Below, one piece after another: positions 55,576 through 63,908 of a DNA stretch of 64,000 nucleotides. The stretch's first letter is position 1; each line of letters begins with the position of its first letter. The stretch is from CAZKUR01 sp964556005 (GTDB taxonomy: Bacteria; Bacteroidota; Ignavibacteria; Ignavibacteriales; Ignavibacteriaceae). Below the pieces are notes generated by a model. That model saw nothing but the letters and a program-made list of their open reading frames with translations, made no database searches and had not been told where the DNA came from. Both the position numbers and the translations under genes were made by a program. The stretch spans positions 20,200 through 84,199 of the forward strand of contig CAZKUR010000005.1 of the NCBI GenBank assembly GCA_964556005.1, in the 5' to 3' direction.

Positions 55576-56073
55576 ATGATAGACAGCATTTCGGAAATTA
55601 AGGTTAAAGATATGGACGGTGAAATAATACCACTTTCCTCTTACAAAGATAAAGTTCTGCTTATCGTCAATGTAGCAAGCCGGTGCGGATTTACTCCTCA
55701 GTACAAAGGTCTCCAAATGTTATACGACACTTATAAAGATAAAGGGTTTGAAATCCTTGGATTTCCCTGCAATGATTTCGGAAAGCAGGAACCCGGAACT
55801 AATGATGAAATAAAACAATTTTGTTCTTCAAATTATAATGTAACTTTCAAAATATTCGATAAAATAAAAATATTAGGAGCCGGTAAAGAACCTCTTTACC
55901 AATTATTAACCGATAATAATATTACCGGGCATTCGGAAGTAAAATGGAATTTTGAAAAATTCCTGATATCCAGAGACGGAAAAATAAAGGCCCGGTTCAG
56001 AAGCTGGGTGAGGCCTACCGGCAAGAAAATTACTTCATCAATAGAAAAAGAACTCGATAAGGAATTTCATTGA
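55576..56073 (+). CDS. Glutathione peroxidase family thiol peroxidase
   Basis: A 165-residue cytoplasmic protein. The peroxidatic Cys37 lies in NVASRCGFTPQYKGL (an ordinary TGC codon, not selenocysteine). GFPCNDFGKQEPGTNDEI is the second family block, and VKWNFEKFL carries the conserved Trp and Asn. Asp68 takes the place of the usual Gln in FPCNQFG, one of the catalytic tetrad positions. Cys66 could serve in a thioredoxin-dependent cycle. It reduces hydroperoxides. It follows a palindrome that may be regulatory and is followed by a repeat cluster. Confidence 0.92.
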   Translation: MIDSISEIKVKDMDGEIIPLSSYKDKVLLIVNVASRCGFTPQYKGLQMLYDTYKDKGFEILGFPCNDFGKQEPGTNDEIKQFCSSNYNVTFKIFDKIKILGAGKEPLYQLLTDNNITGHSEVKWNFEKFLISRDGKIKARFRSWVRPTGKKITSSIEKELDKEFH

Positions 56074-56111
56074 TCCATGTTATTTCATGTGGCTGATAAA
56101 GAGAAAAAAAA

Positions 56112-56349
56112 GTCGTTGCGAATTTATCTACAAAGGGTAGACGAGTCTTCGAGTGAAATCCGCTTTGCCCGTCAAAGACGAGGTCTCGCCTATAAAGGCG
56201 GACGAGATCTCGCTCGTAGAGTCCGCTTGACTCTACGGTCCAAGACTCCGTTTGAGTCTACGGACTCTAACGAGAGTCTAGCGACCGAAGGCGGACAATC
56301 TTTTGTTTTTATATCAATAATGAGATTACTTTGCTCCGCTACTAATGAC
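56112..56349. repeat. Nested inverted repeat, copy C1, expanded by small hairpins
   Basis: Outer ends GTCGTTGCGA (56112) and CTAATGAC (to 56349). Compared with copy B, the stretch 56158-56295 is an insertion of GC-rich mini-palindromes (CGCC/GGCG, GAGTCC/GGACTC, CTCGC repeats) between the GAA and CAATCT of the inner arm. About 20 bases are also added after GCGAA. The gene-free stretch 56074-56705 consists of this element, C2 and degraded pieces. A 93-codon frame across it is not a gene. Confidence 0.8.
56243..56275. repeat. 33-base double hairpin, second copy
   Basis: Matches 30 of 33 bases of the hairpin at 33950-33982, with arms GACTCC/GAGTC and GAGTC/GGACTC, and the CGAGA tail. Here it sits inside the larger repeat C1. 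Confidence 0.75.
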
Positions 56350-56364
56350 AATTATTAGTTTTTC

Positions 56365-56500
56365 GTCATTACGAACCCGGCTTCAAGTTGTTTCGAATAA
56401 GATAGTCGGGTGAAGTAATCTCTACCATTATATTGATAAAAAGTGAGATTATCCGCCTAAGGGCGAGACCTCGCTAGGGCGGGTTATACCCGGTCAATAC
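56365..56500. repeat. Nested inverted repeat, copy C2, right end worn
   Basis: GTCATTACGA (56365), GAAGTAATCTC and an AT-rich loop with ATATTGATAAAAAG, then GAGATTA, follow the family order. The right outer arm is replaced by a CCGCC/GGCGG mini-hairpin (about 56450-56485) and decays after that. It directly follows C1 in the same orientation. Confidence 0.65.
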
Positions 56501-56705
56501 TTAAGTCTGAACTATGTTGGATGCGCAATGGCACTAGTCACGATTTTCATCTTTTAGAATGCGATTACCTGGTCAACTTTAAGTCTTGTCATTAATTTGA
56601 TAAATAATGGAAATGCATTTTTGGGTAACTGGTGATGACAAAATTACTTTTTAGTCAGTCACAAAGATGTTGTCTTTTAATATATTTTTAGATAGATGAG
56701 ATAAG

Positions 56706-57176
56706 TTAGTCTTTACCTAATTCTTTTTTAACCTCCATCTTTGCGGCAATCAAATCGCTGTGCTCCATATTTAATGTTAGCCTGATTTTCCTGATCAGGT
56801 TATCTTCGTAAGAATCTAATTTCTGGTCGACAAAAATCAGTCTCCATAAATTTTTAAGCAGTTCGAATTTTTCTTCGTTGCTGAAATTTTTATCAATCAG
56901 AGATGTAAATTCATAAATGCTGACACTCTGCTTAACTCTCTCTTCTGAAAGGTTAAATAATTCATCGGCTTCCTGGTCGGTAAGATTAAAAGTTTTTTTC
57001 ATCAAGGAATTTATTTCTTTTCTTTCCTGGTCAGTAAATTCGTCGTCAGCCATTCCCATTTCAATATACAATGCACAAGTTGCAACTTGAATCCTTCTTA
57101 TATCGCTTAAATTTCTCATGCTGCTGTCGTAAGGTCCAACTGTTGCCGACAAAATCTTTTTTAAAGTATCGAACAT
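56706..57176 (-). CDS. TerB-like (tellurite-resistance-type) protein
   Basis: A 156-residue, all-helical protein. CALYIEMGMADDEFTDQERKEINSLMKKTFNLT matches the TerB domain start with its acidic helix-turn (MADDEFT...E), and LKNLWRLIFVDQKLDSYEDNLIRKI its second half. The fold binds divalent metal in some members; cellular roles vary and tellurite is not implied. It starts 13 bases after the malQ stop, in the same operon. No other ter genes are near. Confidence 0.82.
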   Translation of the reverse strand: MFDTLKKILSATVGPYDSSMRNLSDIRRIQVATCALYIEMGMADDEFTDQERKEINSLMKKTFNLTDQEADELFNLSEERVKQSVSIYEFTSLIDKNFSNEEKFELLKNLWRLIFVDQKLDSYEDNLIRKIRLTLNMEHSDLIAAKMEVKKELGKD

Positions 57177-57188
57177 ATTCTTTCCTTT

Positions 57189-58727
57189 TTATTCGGTAGT
57201 TGTTTCTATTTTCGTTTCTTCAATTGCTTTCGGAGGTCTTTCATATAATATAGTTAAATCATTATAAATTTTTACGAGATGTTCCGAAACTTGATTCCAT
57301 GAAAACCGCCAGGTCCAGTTTCCACTTGGTTTGCCCGGAAAGTTCATTCTCGATTCGCCTCCTAAATTTAACATATCCTGCATAGGTATAATAACCAGAT
57401 CGGCGGTTGATGCATATGCTGTGCGAATTAATGTAAAGCACATCTCGTCGCCATAATAGTTCAGGTATCTCTGCGCATGCTCGTAAATATCGTTATCGTT
57501 TTGCTTTTCTTTTTCAAAATATCCTCTTGTTGTATCGTTATCGTGTGAGCCGGTGTAAACCAAACAATTCTGAATAAAATTATGAGGAAGAAATTTTCTT
57601 TCCATTCCTTTACCGAAAGCAAACTGGAGAATTTTCATGCCGGGGAAATTGAATTTGTCTCTTAACGCTTCAACTGATTTTGTGATGACGCCTAAATCCT
57701 CGGCGATGATAGGAAGTTCTCCCATATATTCTTTTACAGTATTGAAAAATTTTTCGCCTGGTGCTTTTACCCATCTTCCTTTTTCGGCTGTTGATGCACC
57801 TCCCGGAATTTCCCAGTAAGCATCAAATCCGCGGAAATGATCTATTCTGATTATATCGATGAGTTCAAGCATTTGTTTAAATCGTTGACGCCACCAGAGA
57901 AAATCGTCTTCTTCCATCTTCTTCCATTTATACAAAGGATTGCCCCAAAGCTGTCCGGTAGCGCTGAAATAATCCGGCGGAACACCGGCAACAAACTGCA
58001 AATTACCGACATCGTCAACGGAAAAAATATCTTTATGCGACCACAAATCTGCACTATCGTAAGCAATAAAAATCGGCATGTCCCCGATAATTTTTATTCC
58101 CTTACTGTTTGCATAATACTTAACTTCTTTCCATTGCTTGAAAAACTGGAATTGAATGAATTTATTATATTCGATTTCATCCGCTAATTTTTCTTTCCAT
58201 TTTTTCAAACCATCCGGACTACGGATTAATAATTCTTTATTCCACTTTGACCAAACTTTCCCGCCGTGAAAATCTTTTGCCGCCATGAATAATGAAAAAT
58301 CTTCGAGCCATTCTTTTTCTTCATCGCAAAATTTTTTAAAAATTTCTTCAAAGCCGTTATGATTCTTTTTGTAATTATTATAAGCGGTTCTGAATATTTC
58401 TTTTTTAATATTAATGATCGAACCGTAATCTATCTTGTGAGGATCATAGTTGTTACTATTTGATAAATAATCATCATTTAAAAAACCGTCTTCTTTAAGT
58501 TTTTCCGGACTTACCAACAATGGATTACCTGCAAAAGCGGAAAAACATTGATAGGGTGAATCACCGTAACCGGTAGGCCCTAACGGAAAAACCTGCCAAA
58601 GTTTCTGTCCTGATGATTCTAAAAAATTTATAAAATTAAATGCTTCCTTCCCGAGGTCGCCGATTCCGAATTTCCCCGGTAATGATGTCGGATGAAGCAG
58701 GATCCCCGCTGATCTTTCAAATCTCAT
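57189..58727 (-). CDS. malQ: 4-alpha-glucanotransferase
   Basis: A 512-residue GH77 enzyme that moves alpha-1,4-glucan segments between acceptors in glycogen or maltodextrin metabolism. The start RFERSAGILLHPTSLPGKFGIGDLG is typical. The nucleophile Asp is in IDIIRIDHFRGFDAYW, the acid/base Glu in PIIAEDLGVI and the third carboxylate in YTGSHDND. Length is normal for the short bacterial class. The TerB-like gene follows in the same transcript. Confidence 0.95.
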   Translation of the reverse strand: MRFERSAGILLHPTSLPGKFGIGDLGKEAFNFINFLESSGQKLWQVFPLGPTGYGDSPYQCFSAFAGNPLLVSPEKLKEDGFLNDDYLSNSNNYDPHKIDYGSIINIKKEIFRTAYNNYKKNHNGFEEIFKKFCDEEKEWLEDFSLFMAAKDFHGGKVWSKWNKELLIRSPDGLKKWKEKLADEIEYNKFIQFQFFKQWKEVKYYANSKGIKIIGDMPIFIAYDSADLWSHKDIFSVDDVGNLQFVAGVPPDYFSATGQLWGNPLYKWKKMEEDDFLWWRQRFKQMLELIDIIRIDHFRGFDAYWEIPGGASTAEKGRWVKAPGEKFFNTVKEYMGELPIIAEDLGVITKSVEALRDKFNFPGMKILQFAFGKGMERKFLPHNFIQNCLVYTGSHDNDTTRGYFEKEKQNDNDIYEHAQRYLNYYGDEMCFTLIRTAYASTADLVIIPMQDMLNLGGESRMNFPGKPSGNWTWRFSWNQVSEHLVKIYNDLTILYERPPKAIEETKIETTTE

Positions 58728-58817
58728 ACTAATCTCAAATTTTTTACGTAAAAATATGATATGAACCGTGGAAAAAAAAATCTAATAACTACTTTAGTGA
58801 TTATTATAATAAAAAAA

Positions 58818-58838
58818 GGCTGCCTATTATAGGCAGCC
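58818..58838 (-). terminator. Terminator of barrel gene
   Basis: GGCTGCCTA and TAGGCAGCC form a nine-pair stem with a three-base loop, 26 bases past the stop of the 58865 gene, followed on the minus strand by seven Ts. A classic intrinsic terminator. Confidence 0.9.
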
Positions 58839-58864
58839 TCACCAAAAATAGTTTATCTGATTAC

Positions 58865-59428
58865 TTACATTCCGAATCTGTAAGCAACTCTTGCGCCGAT
58901 ATAATTTAAATTACTGATTAAGTTGAATGTTCCTGTAACATCGATTGCATTTTTAGGACCAATAGGTATTTCATAACCGGCACCAACTGCAAATGCAAAT
59001 TCTGTAGAACTTCCGGAAGCGCTGAAGGTATATGAATATCCCGGGACAGTAGATGATGATGTAGCATTGGCATTGAAAATTTGGAATCCGATTTGAGCAA
59101 TTGCATATAATGGATTTTTAGGAGTAAAATAATATTTTGCTCCAACCATAATAGGTATATCCGAATAGCCATAGGATAGAGTATAATAAGGCGTGGTAAT
59201 ATCTTTTCCGCCGTATTTTATATATCCGGCCGAAACAATACCGGTAATATTCGGTGTAAATCCCATTTCATATGAAACTGTACCGCCAATTCCTATACCT
59301 GCATTATCTCCAAATGTACCCATTGGTAAGGATAAATTTAATCCAATTCCAATATGATTTTTTGGTTGTGCAAAGCCAAATCCGGCAGCAAATATTGTAA
59401 CTACAAGAACAGTTAAAAGTTTTTTCAT
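58865..59428 (-). CDS. Outer-membrane beta-barrel protein
   Basis: A 187-residue protein with a signal peptide (LTVLVVTIFAAGFGFAQ) and a Gly-rich OmpX/OmpW-like barrel (IGIGLNLSLPMGTFGDNAGIGIGGTVSYEMGF, FAVGAGYEIPIGPKNAIDVTG). It ends VAYRFGM, with the aromatic signal one residue from the end. GGAGTGAGAA precedes the ATG. It is monocistronic, given the strong terminator. Role unknown. Confidence 0.8.
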   Translation of the reverse strand: MKKLLTVLVVTIFAAGFGFAQPKNHIGIGLNLSLPMGTFGDNAGIGIGGTVSYEMGFTPNITGIVSAGYIKYGGKDITTPYYTLSYGYSDIPIMVGAKYYFTPKNPLYAIAQIGFQIFNANATSSSTVPGYSYTFSASGSSTEFAFAVGAGYEIPIGPKNAIDVTGTFNLISNLNYIGARVAYRFGM

Positions 59429-59711
59429 TTCTCACTCCTTTTTGTTTATTAAATGAATTAATTAAGTACGGTTATTGTCCTTCGACTTATTTCTGACCCC
59501 CTTAAAATTTTAATTAAAAACTTTACTTAATAGCAAAATAAAATCGATTTTTTATTTGTTCCTCTCATCTGATTTATGATCTGAAATAAAGATGATATTT
59601 TTCTGCTTCCCTGGTTAATACTTTCTTGTGAATTTTAATTTTAAAAAAGATATTGTTCTAAAATAATGACATATATTAAAAACTCAAACAATTAACAAAA
59701 TATTTTTAAAT

Positions 59712-60977
59712 TTAGGTATTCATATGCCTTTCTTCAGCAATTTTCCTAATTTTTGAAGCAATCTCCGGGTAGTCTTTAATTATGTGATTGAATACCTGCT
59801 TATCTAAAATATAAAGGTCGCTGTAGGTAACGGTCCTTATGCTGGCTGTTCTTGGATTGTTGGTAAATAAAGCTATCTCGCCGAAAAAATCTCCGTCGCT
59901 AAGTGTATTAACTGCGGATTTTCCGTCTTCGGATAAGACCTCCAGGCTGCCTTTAATTATTAGGAACATTTCATTTCCACTGTCGCCTTTCCTGAAGATG
60001 AAATCACCGGGCGTGAATACTTCAGGCCTCAGATGAAGCGATACTTCGTTTAAGAATTTATCGCTTACTCCTTTGAACAACGGAATCTTTTCGAGCAGTT
60101 CACGTTTTAATTGAAGAGAAACTTCATTCCGTAAATTCGATGGAAGTGTCGATAGAAAAACTGATTCGTCAAAGCCGAGTCTCTGTTTCCATATATATGC
60201 ATAATAATCTCTAATTCTTTTTTGAAGAGAGAAAGGAAGCTTTCTAAATTTAACAAAAGACTTCAACCCTTCGATGTTGTGCATATAATGAACTTTTGCA
60301 GGATCTCTTTTTGAAAGGATGCTTGCCACATTACCAATTACAAAACCGTAAACTGCGACACCAAACAACATAACTACAATTGAATAAAGTATCTGGTAAT
60401 TTGTGGAAGGAATAGTCTCTCCGTACCCAACAGTTGTTAAAGTTTCCACGCACCAGAAAAGCGATTTCATATATTTTGTAACATTATCTAATCCGGCCTG
60501 CTGGTTATGAATTGCAAGCCAGCCGCACGTTAGCCAGTGAGTAAGAAATATCAGCCAGAAAACAAAAAATGCAAGACTCAGGTAATCGCTAACTTTCAAG
60601 AGCCGCTGTCTTAACTCATGCATGTAATCCGCGACTCTAACAAACTTAATCAATCTTAATAATTCGAGAACCCCGGTTCCGGTAATTATGCCGAAGGGAA
60701 TTGCTGAAATAATATCTATCAACAATCTAATCGAAAATCCGTTGTTAGGTTTAACGGTATTTAACTCTATGCGTATCTGTGCTTCTTTTTTTTGATTGAA
60801 ATAATTTACGAATATATCAGCTGTATAAATTATCGTAATTAGCCAGCTTACTATTTCATATTGAATTTTATATTCGAGATTAAGTACAAGCTTAAGCGGA
60901 ATGTAAATGGCAAGAATTACAGTGCTTATAACGATTACGGTACGCCAAATTCGAATTGGTAAATTATTCCATGTCAT
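59712..60977 (-). CDS. Cyclic-nucleotide-regulated potassium channel
   Basis: A 421-residue membrane protein with the layout of HCN/CNG/EAG-type channels. Six transmembrane segments lie at about 13-220, with an S4-like basic helix LLRLIKFVRVADYMHELRQRL (about 106-126). The selectivity filter is TVGYG (182-186). A C-linker (about 222-295) leads to a cyclic-nucleotide-binding domain (about 300-415), with the phosphate-binding cassette FFGEIALFTNNPRTASI (364-380). Arg376 is the position that contacts the cyclic phosphate in homologues. No cyclase gene is in the window. Transcribed alone. Confidence 0.93.
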   Translation of the reverse strand: MTWNNLPIRIWRTVIVISTVILAIYIPLKLVLNLEYKIQYEIVSWLITIIYTADIFVNYFNQKKEAQIRIELNTVKPNNGFSIRLLIDIISAIPFGIITGTGVLELLRLIKFVRVADYMHELRQRLLKVSDYLSLAFFVFWLIFLTHWLTCGWLAIHNQQAGLDNVTKYMKSLFWCVETLTTVGYGETIPSTNYQILYSIVVMLFGVAVYGFVIGNVASILSKRDPAKVHYMHNIEGLKSFVKFRKLPFSLQKRIRDYYAYIWKQRLGFDESVFLSTLPSNLRNEVSLQLKRELLEKIPLFKGVSDKFLNEVSLHLRPEVFTPGDFIFRKGDSGNEMFLIIKGSLEVLSEDGKSAVNTLSDGDFFGEIALFTNNPRTASIRTVTYSDLYILDKQVFNHIIKDYPEIASKIRKIAEERHMNT

Positions 60978-61294
60978 AAAATAAATTGAAAAATTTTAAA
61001 ATATTATTTGCCCGGCAGAAGTTTGAATTTAAGATAAATCATCAGCTTATAAAATACATATTGTTAGTACAATTGGAAAGTAAAATATTAATTTTTAAGT
61101 CTCTTAAAAATATAACACATTTTGTCTTTTTAATGTTAGTATATTTGTTGAAATGTTTAATTGTATATTTTTCTTAGCTAAGAAAGGTCTGTTGAGACAA
61201 ATAAAAGATTCAAATTAAATAAATGCGCAAACCGGTTCAGAAATCAATCGACAAGTAAAAGTTAAAAGCCGTAAACTAAACAGGGAGAAAAATT
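60978..61294. other. Divergent intergenic region
   Basis: This 317-base AT-rich region separates the channel gene (minus) from the secreted-protein gene (plus) and must hold both promoters. No strong palindrome, repeat or gene was seen; a short open frame at its left end has no coding character. A GGGAGAA ribosome site closes it on the right. Confidence 0.5.
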
Positions 61295-62380
61295 ATGAAA
61301 AGAATCATTTCAAATATTCCGGCTGTACTTGTAAGCTTAATAATTTGCAGTTCAAATTCATCGAATCAATTAAATGCACAGAATGTTATCTTCAACCGTG
61401 TGAACGAACATAATGAAAATGCATTCACTGTGCTTGTACCTAAAGGCTGGCAGATCGCAGGCGGCATTTTCCGGGTTGATCCATCGAGACAGGGAGGTGC
61501 GGCACAGTCGATTGCAGCAAAAGTAGATTTTGCTGTAAAAAAAGATGCAGCCGGAACGGTAATGATTAGATGGCTTCCTGATGTTCTGTTTTACGATGCA
61601 CGTTATTCTCCCGCAGGACAAATGGGAATGTTTCCTCAGGGAAGCAATTACAACGGTATGACTGTACACAATTTAATTTCCGCACGGCAGTTTATTCCTG
61701 ATATTGCAATTCCTTATGCGCATCCAAATGCCAGCAATATCCGGGTAACCGAAAGTAAAAATCTTGAAGATATCGCAAAAAATTATCAACGTCGTATGCA
61801 TGCGTTAGTTCCGATGATTGATTTCGGTTATGATGCCGCTCTTGTAACACTTACTTATACAGAAAACGGCGTAAAGTATATTGAAAAAATGATTTGCATT
61901 ATTGAAAACTGGGGAAGGGCAGGAGCGGGAATGTGGGGCAACAAGGAAACGTTTTATGTTCGTACTCCTTTAAATGAATTTTCAAAATATGAATCAATAA
62001 TGAGTGTCATTCAAAATTCTATAATCATTAATAAACAGTGGCTTGCAGGCGAGTTAAAAGGCCAGCAGAAACGCGGCGAAATAATGATAAATACACAGCG
62101 GGAAATGCAGCGGATTGAAAATCAAATGACTGAACACCGCCGAAAGACAAATGCAGAAATTCATAACGATATGTTCTTAACTTTGACTGACCAGGAAGAA
62201 TATGTTAACCCGTTTACGAATGAGGTTGAAACCGGATCCAATCAATGGAAATACAGGTGGGAAAATGAAGCAGGCGATATTATTTATACTGATAATGAAG
62301 CATACGATCCGAGGGTAGATATCAATCTTAACCGGACGGATTATAAACGTACGCCGATACGTGAACGCTTCCCGAAATAA
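61295..62380 (+). CDS. Secreted protein of unknown function
   Basis: A 361-residue protein with a signal peptide (AVLVSLIICSSNSSNQLNAQ). The middle has FTVLVPKGWQIAGGIFRVDPSRQGG, a start shared by several uncharacterised exported proteins, and ends with a helical Arg/Gln-rich part (about 245-290, QKRGEIMINTQREMQRIENQM). A WKYRWENEAGDIIYTDNEAYDP block follows, seen in proteins that wrap or process surface components. I do not know its role. It is transcribed alone, followed by the repeat-rich region. Confidence 0.65.
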   Translation: MKRIISNIPAVLVSLIICSSNSSNQLNAQNVIFNRVNEHNENAFTVLVPKGWQIAGGIFRVDPSRQGGAAQSIAAKVDFAVKKDAAGTVMIRWLPDVLFYDARYSPAGQMGMFPQGSNYNGMTVHNLISARQFIPDIAIPYAHPNASNIRVTESKNLEDIAKNYQRRMHALVPMIDFGYDAALVTLTYTENGVKYIEKMICIIENWGRAGAGMWGNKETFYVRTPLNEFSKYESIMSVIQNSIIINKQWLAGELKGQQKRGEIMINTQREMQRIENQMTEHRRKTNAEIHNDMFLTLTDQEEYVNPFTNEVETGSNQWKYRWENEAGDIIYTDNEAYDPRVDINLNRTDYKRTPIRERFPK

Positions 62381-62509
62381 GAACTATTGTGTAGTATAAA
62401 TTGTCATTGCGAGTTTCCCCAAAAGGTTTTGCCTTTATTAATCAAATTAATGATAATTATTAATGGCAACAGAGTAAACCTTCTTAAATTGATAAAAAAT
62501 CTATTAGCC

Positions 62510-62646
62510 GTCATTGCGAATCCGACTGAACTGTTTTTACACGCAAAATCGGGATGAAGCAATCTCACTTTTTATCAGTATAACGATATAGATTACTTCA
62601 CCCGACCTTTGATAATCTATCCACATGAGGTCGGGTTCGTAATGAC
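62510..62646. repeat. Nested inverted repeat, copy D1
   Basis: A 137-base element, almost the size of copy A. Outer arms GTCATTGCGA (62510) / TCGTAATGAC (62637-62646), inner GAAGCAATCT / AGATTACTTC, and a third pair TCCGAC / GTCGGG next to the outer arms. A lone GTCATTGCGAG at 62403 to its left is a partial copy. The gene-free stretch 62381-63146 is almost wholly this partial copy, D1, D2 and decayed sequence. Confidence 0.85.
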
Positions 62647-62681
62647 TGAACCTATTTTAGCTATTATTCAGAACCACAGAT

Positions 62682-62867
62682 GTCATTAGTAGTGAGTCTT
62701 CGAACGAAGCAATCTCACTTTAATATAAGTAAAGTCTTTTAAAATTAATTCGTTCGGATTGTAAATGGAAAGAAGCGCCAAATTGAATTTATAACGGAGA
62801 TAGCTTTTTGAGACTGCTTCGCCGCATTCCCACAGACCCATACAGATGAAATGTGGCTCGCAATGAC
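62682..62867. repeat. Nested inverted repeat, copy D2
   Basis: Outer ends GTCATTAGTAG (62682) and GCTCGCAATGAC (to 62867), inner GAAGCAATCTCAC and GAGACTGCTTCGC. The centre is longer (about 100 bases) than in A or D1 and contains TTCGTTCGGATTG. It is in tandem with D1, 36 bases apart. Confidence 0.75.
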
Positions 62868-63146
62868 TAAACCACTTTTCACTTTTGGTGTTATCCGCTT
62901 ATGTCGAAACCTTGATTTCTAATAACAAAATCAGATTTCACCAGATCTGACAATACCAAACAACATGAGGTTGGATTTATAATATCTTACCTTTATAATT
63001 CTATTCTACTCCGAGTGGAGACATAGTAAAATGAATTATGCGGATTTACTAATCAGCATAAATTATATTAAAATTATTTTGCTGTTGATTTATATCATGA
63101 ATAAAAACTATTTTTGACTTCATTTATAATTTAAGAAAGTGTAACG

Positions 63147-63629
63147 ATGATAAAGAAAATAACTTTCCTTTTGGTCCTTTTTGTTTTTACGGTTGGAATT
63201 TCAATGGCACAAACAAAAAGTGAATATAAACTTATATTAAAGTTCGAACCGCAAAGAGATGCGGCGAAAGATATTGCCAATGCTATTCAATATGCAAAAG
63301 CAGTTCATAAAAATATTTTGCTTGATGTCGGCGGTAATTGGTGCATCTGGTGTCACCGGATAGATGAATTTATAAACAGTCACCCGGCAATAAAAAATTT
63401 CATGGAAGAGAATTACGTCGAAGTCAAAATAAATTACAGTAAAGAAAATAAGAATGAAGAAGTTTTATTAAAATTCCCGAAGATAGAGGGATATCCTCAT
63501 ATTTTTGTTCTCGATTCAAAAGGGAAACTGCTTCATTCCCAGGACACAGGCTTACTTGAAAAAGATAAAAGTTACAGCCCGGAAAAGTTTATGGAATTTT
63601 TGAAGAAGTGGGCGCCGGGGAAAAGTTGA
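63147..63629 (+). CDS. Exported thioredoxin-fold protein (WCxxC)
   Basis: A 160-residue protein with a signal peptide (FLLVLFVFTVGISMAQ). GGNWCIWCHRIDEFINSHP is a thioredoxin-like active site (WCIWC) of the kind found in DUF255/thioredoxin_7 and DsbD-gamma-like proteins. FPKIEGYPHIFVLDSKGKLL holds the cis-Pro (GYP). It would act on disulfides in the periplasm. It stands alone between the repeat cluster and the toxin-antitoxin pair. Confidence 0.85.
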   Translation: MIKKITFLLVLFVFTVGISMAQTKSEYKLILKFEPQRDAAKDIANAIQYAKAVHKNILLDVGGNWCIWCHRIDEFINSHPAIKNFMEENYVEVKINYSKENKNEEVLLKFPKIEGYPHIFVLDSKGKLLHSQDTGLLEKDKSYSPEKFMEFLKKWAPGKS

Positions 63630-63713
63630 TTTATAAATTGCAAACGCCATTTAAATTGAAAGTAATCCAAATCGTAAATATATTTAAAGTATTAAAAATT
63701 CGAAATTTAAAAT

Positions 63714-63908
63714 ATGAACACAAAAGAATTAGTTAAAAAAGAAATTGAAGAAGTACCTGAAACGATCCTAAATGAAGTATTAGATTTCATCCGGTATTTG
63801 AAAACCAAAGCTGTATACGAACATATGGAAACTCTTGTCACAAGCGAATCATCACTGAAAAAAGATTGGCTTCTCCCGGAAGAAGATTCAGCATGGCAAA
63901 ATTTATAA
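63714..63908 (+). CDS. Antitoxin-like protein of a type II TA pair
   Basis: A 64-residue, mainly helical protein: NTKELVKKEIEEVPETILNEVLDFIRYLK is the DUF2281-type start, and the end SSLKKDWLLPEEDSAWQNL is acidic and Trp-containing, as in antitoxin tails that wrap the toxin. Its last 16 bases overlap the start of the next gene. The pair is expected to autoregulate. No palindrome was sought beyond the short upstream region. Confidence 0.8.
   Translation: MNTKELVKKEIEEVPETILNEVLDFIRYLKTKAVYEHMETLVTSESSLKKDWLLPEEDSAWQNL

Noticed and set aside
55684..55689. Selenocysteine in the glutathione peroxidase
   Set aside because: The active-site codon is TGC (Cys37), not TGA.
56077..56358. 93-codon open frame after the peroxidase gene
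   Set aside because: It lies wholly in the repeat C1 with its mini-hairpins; composition and position are not those of a gene.
62403..62867. CRISPR-like array
   Set aside because: The repeats are palindromic, of unequal length and irregularly spaced, without uniform spacers or cas genes.
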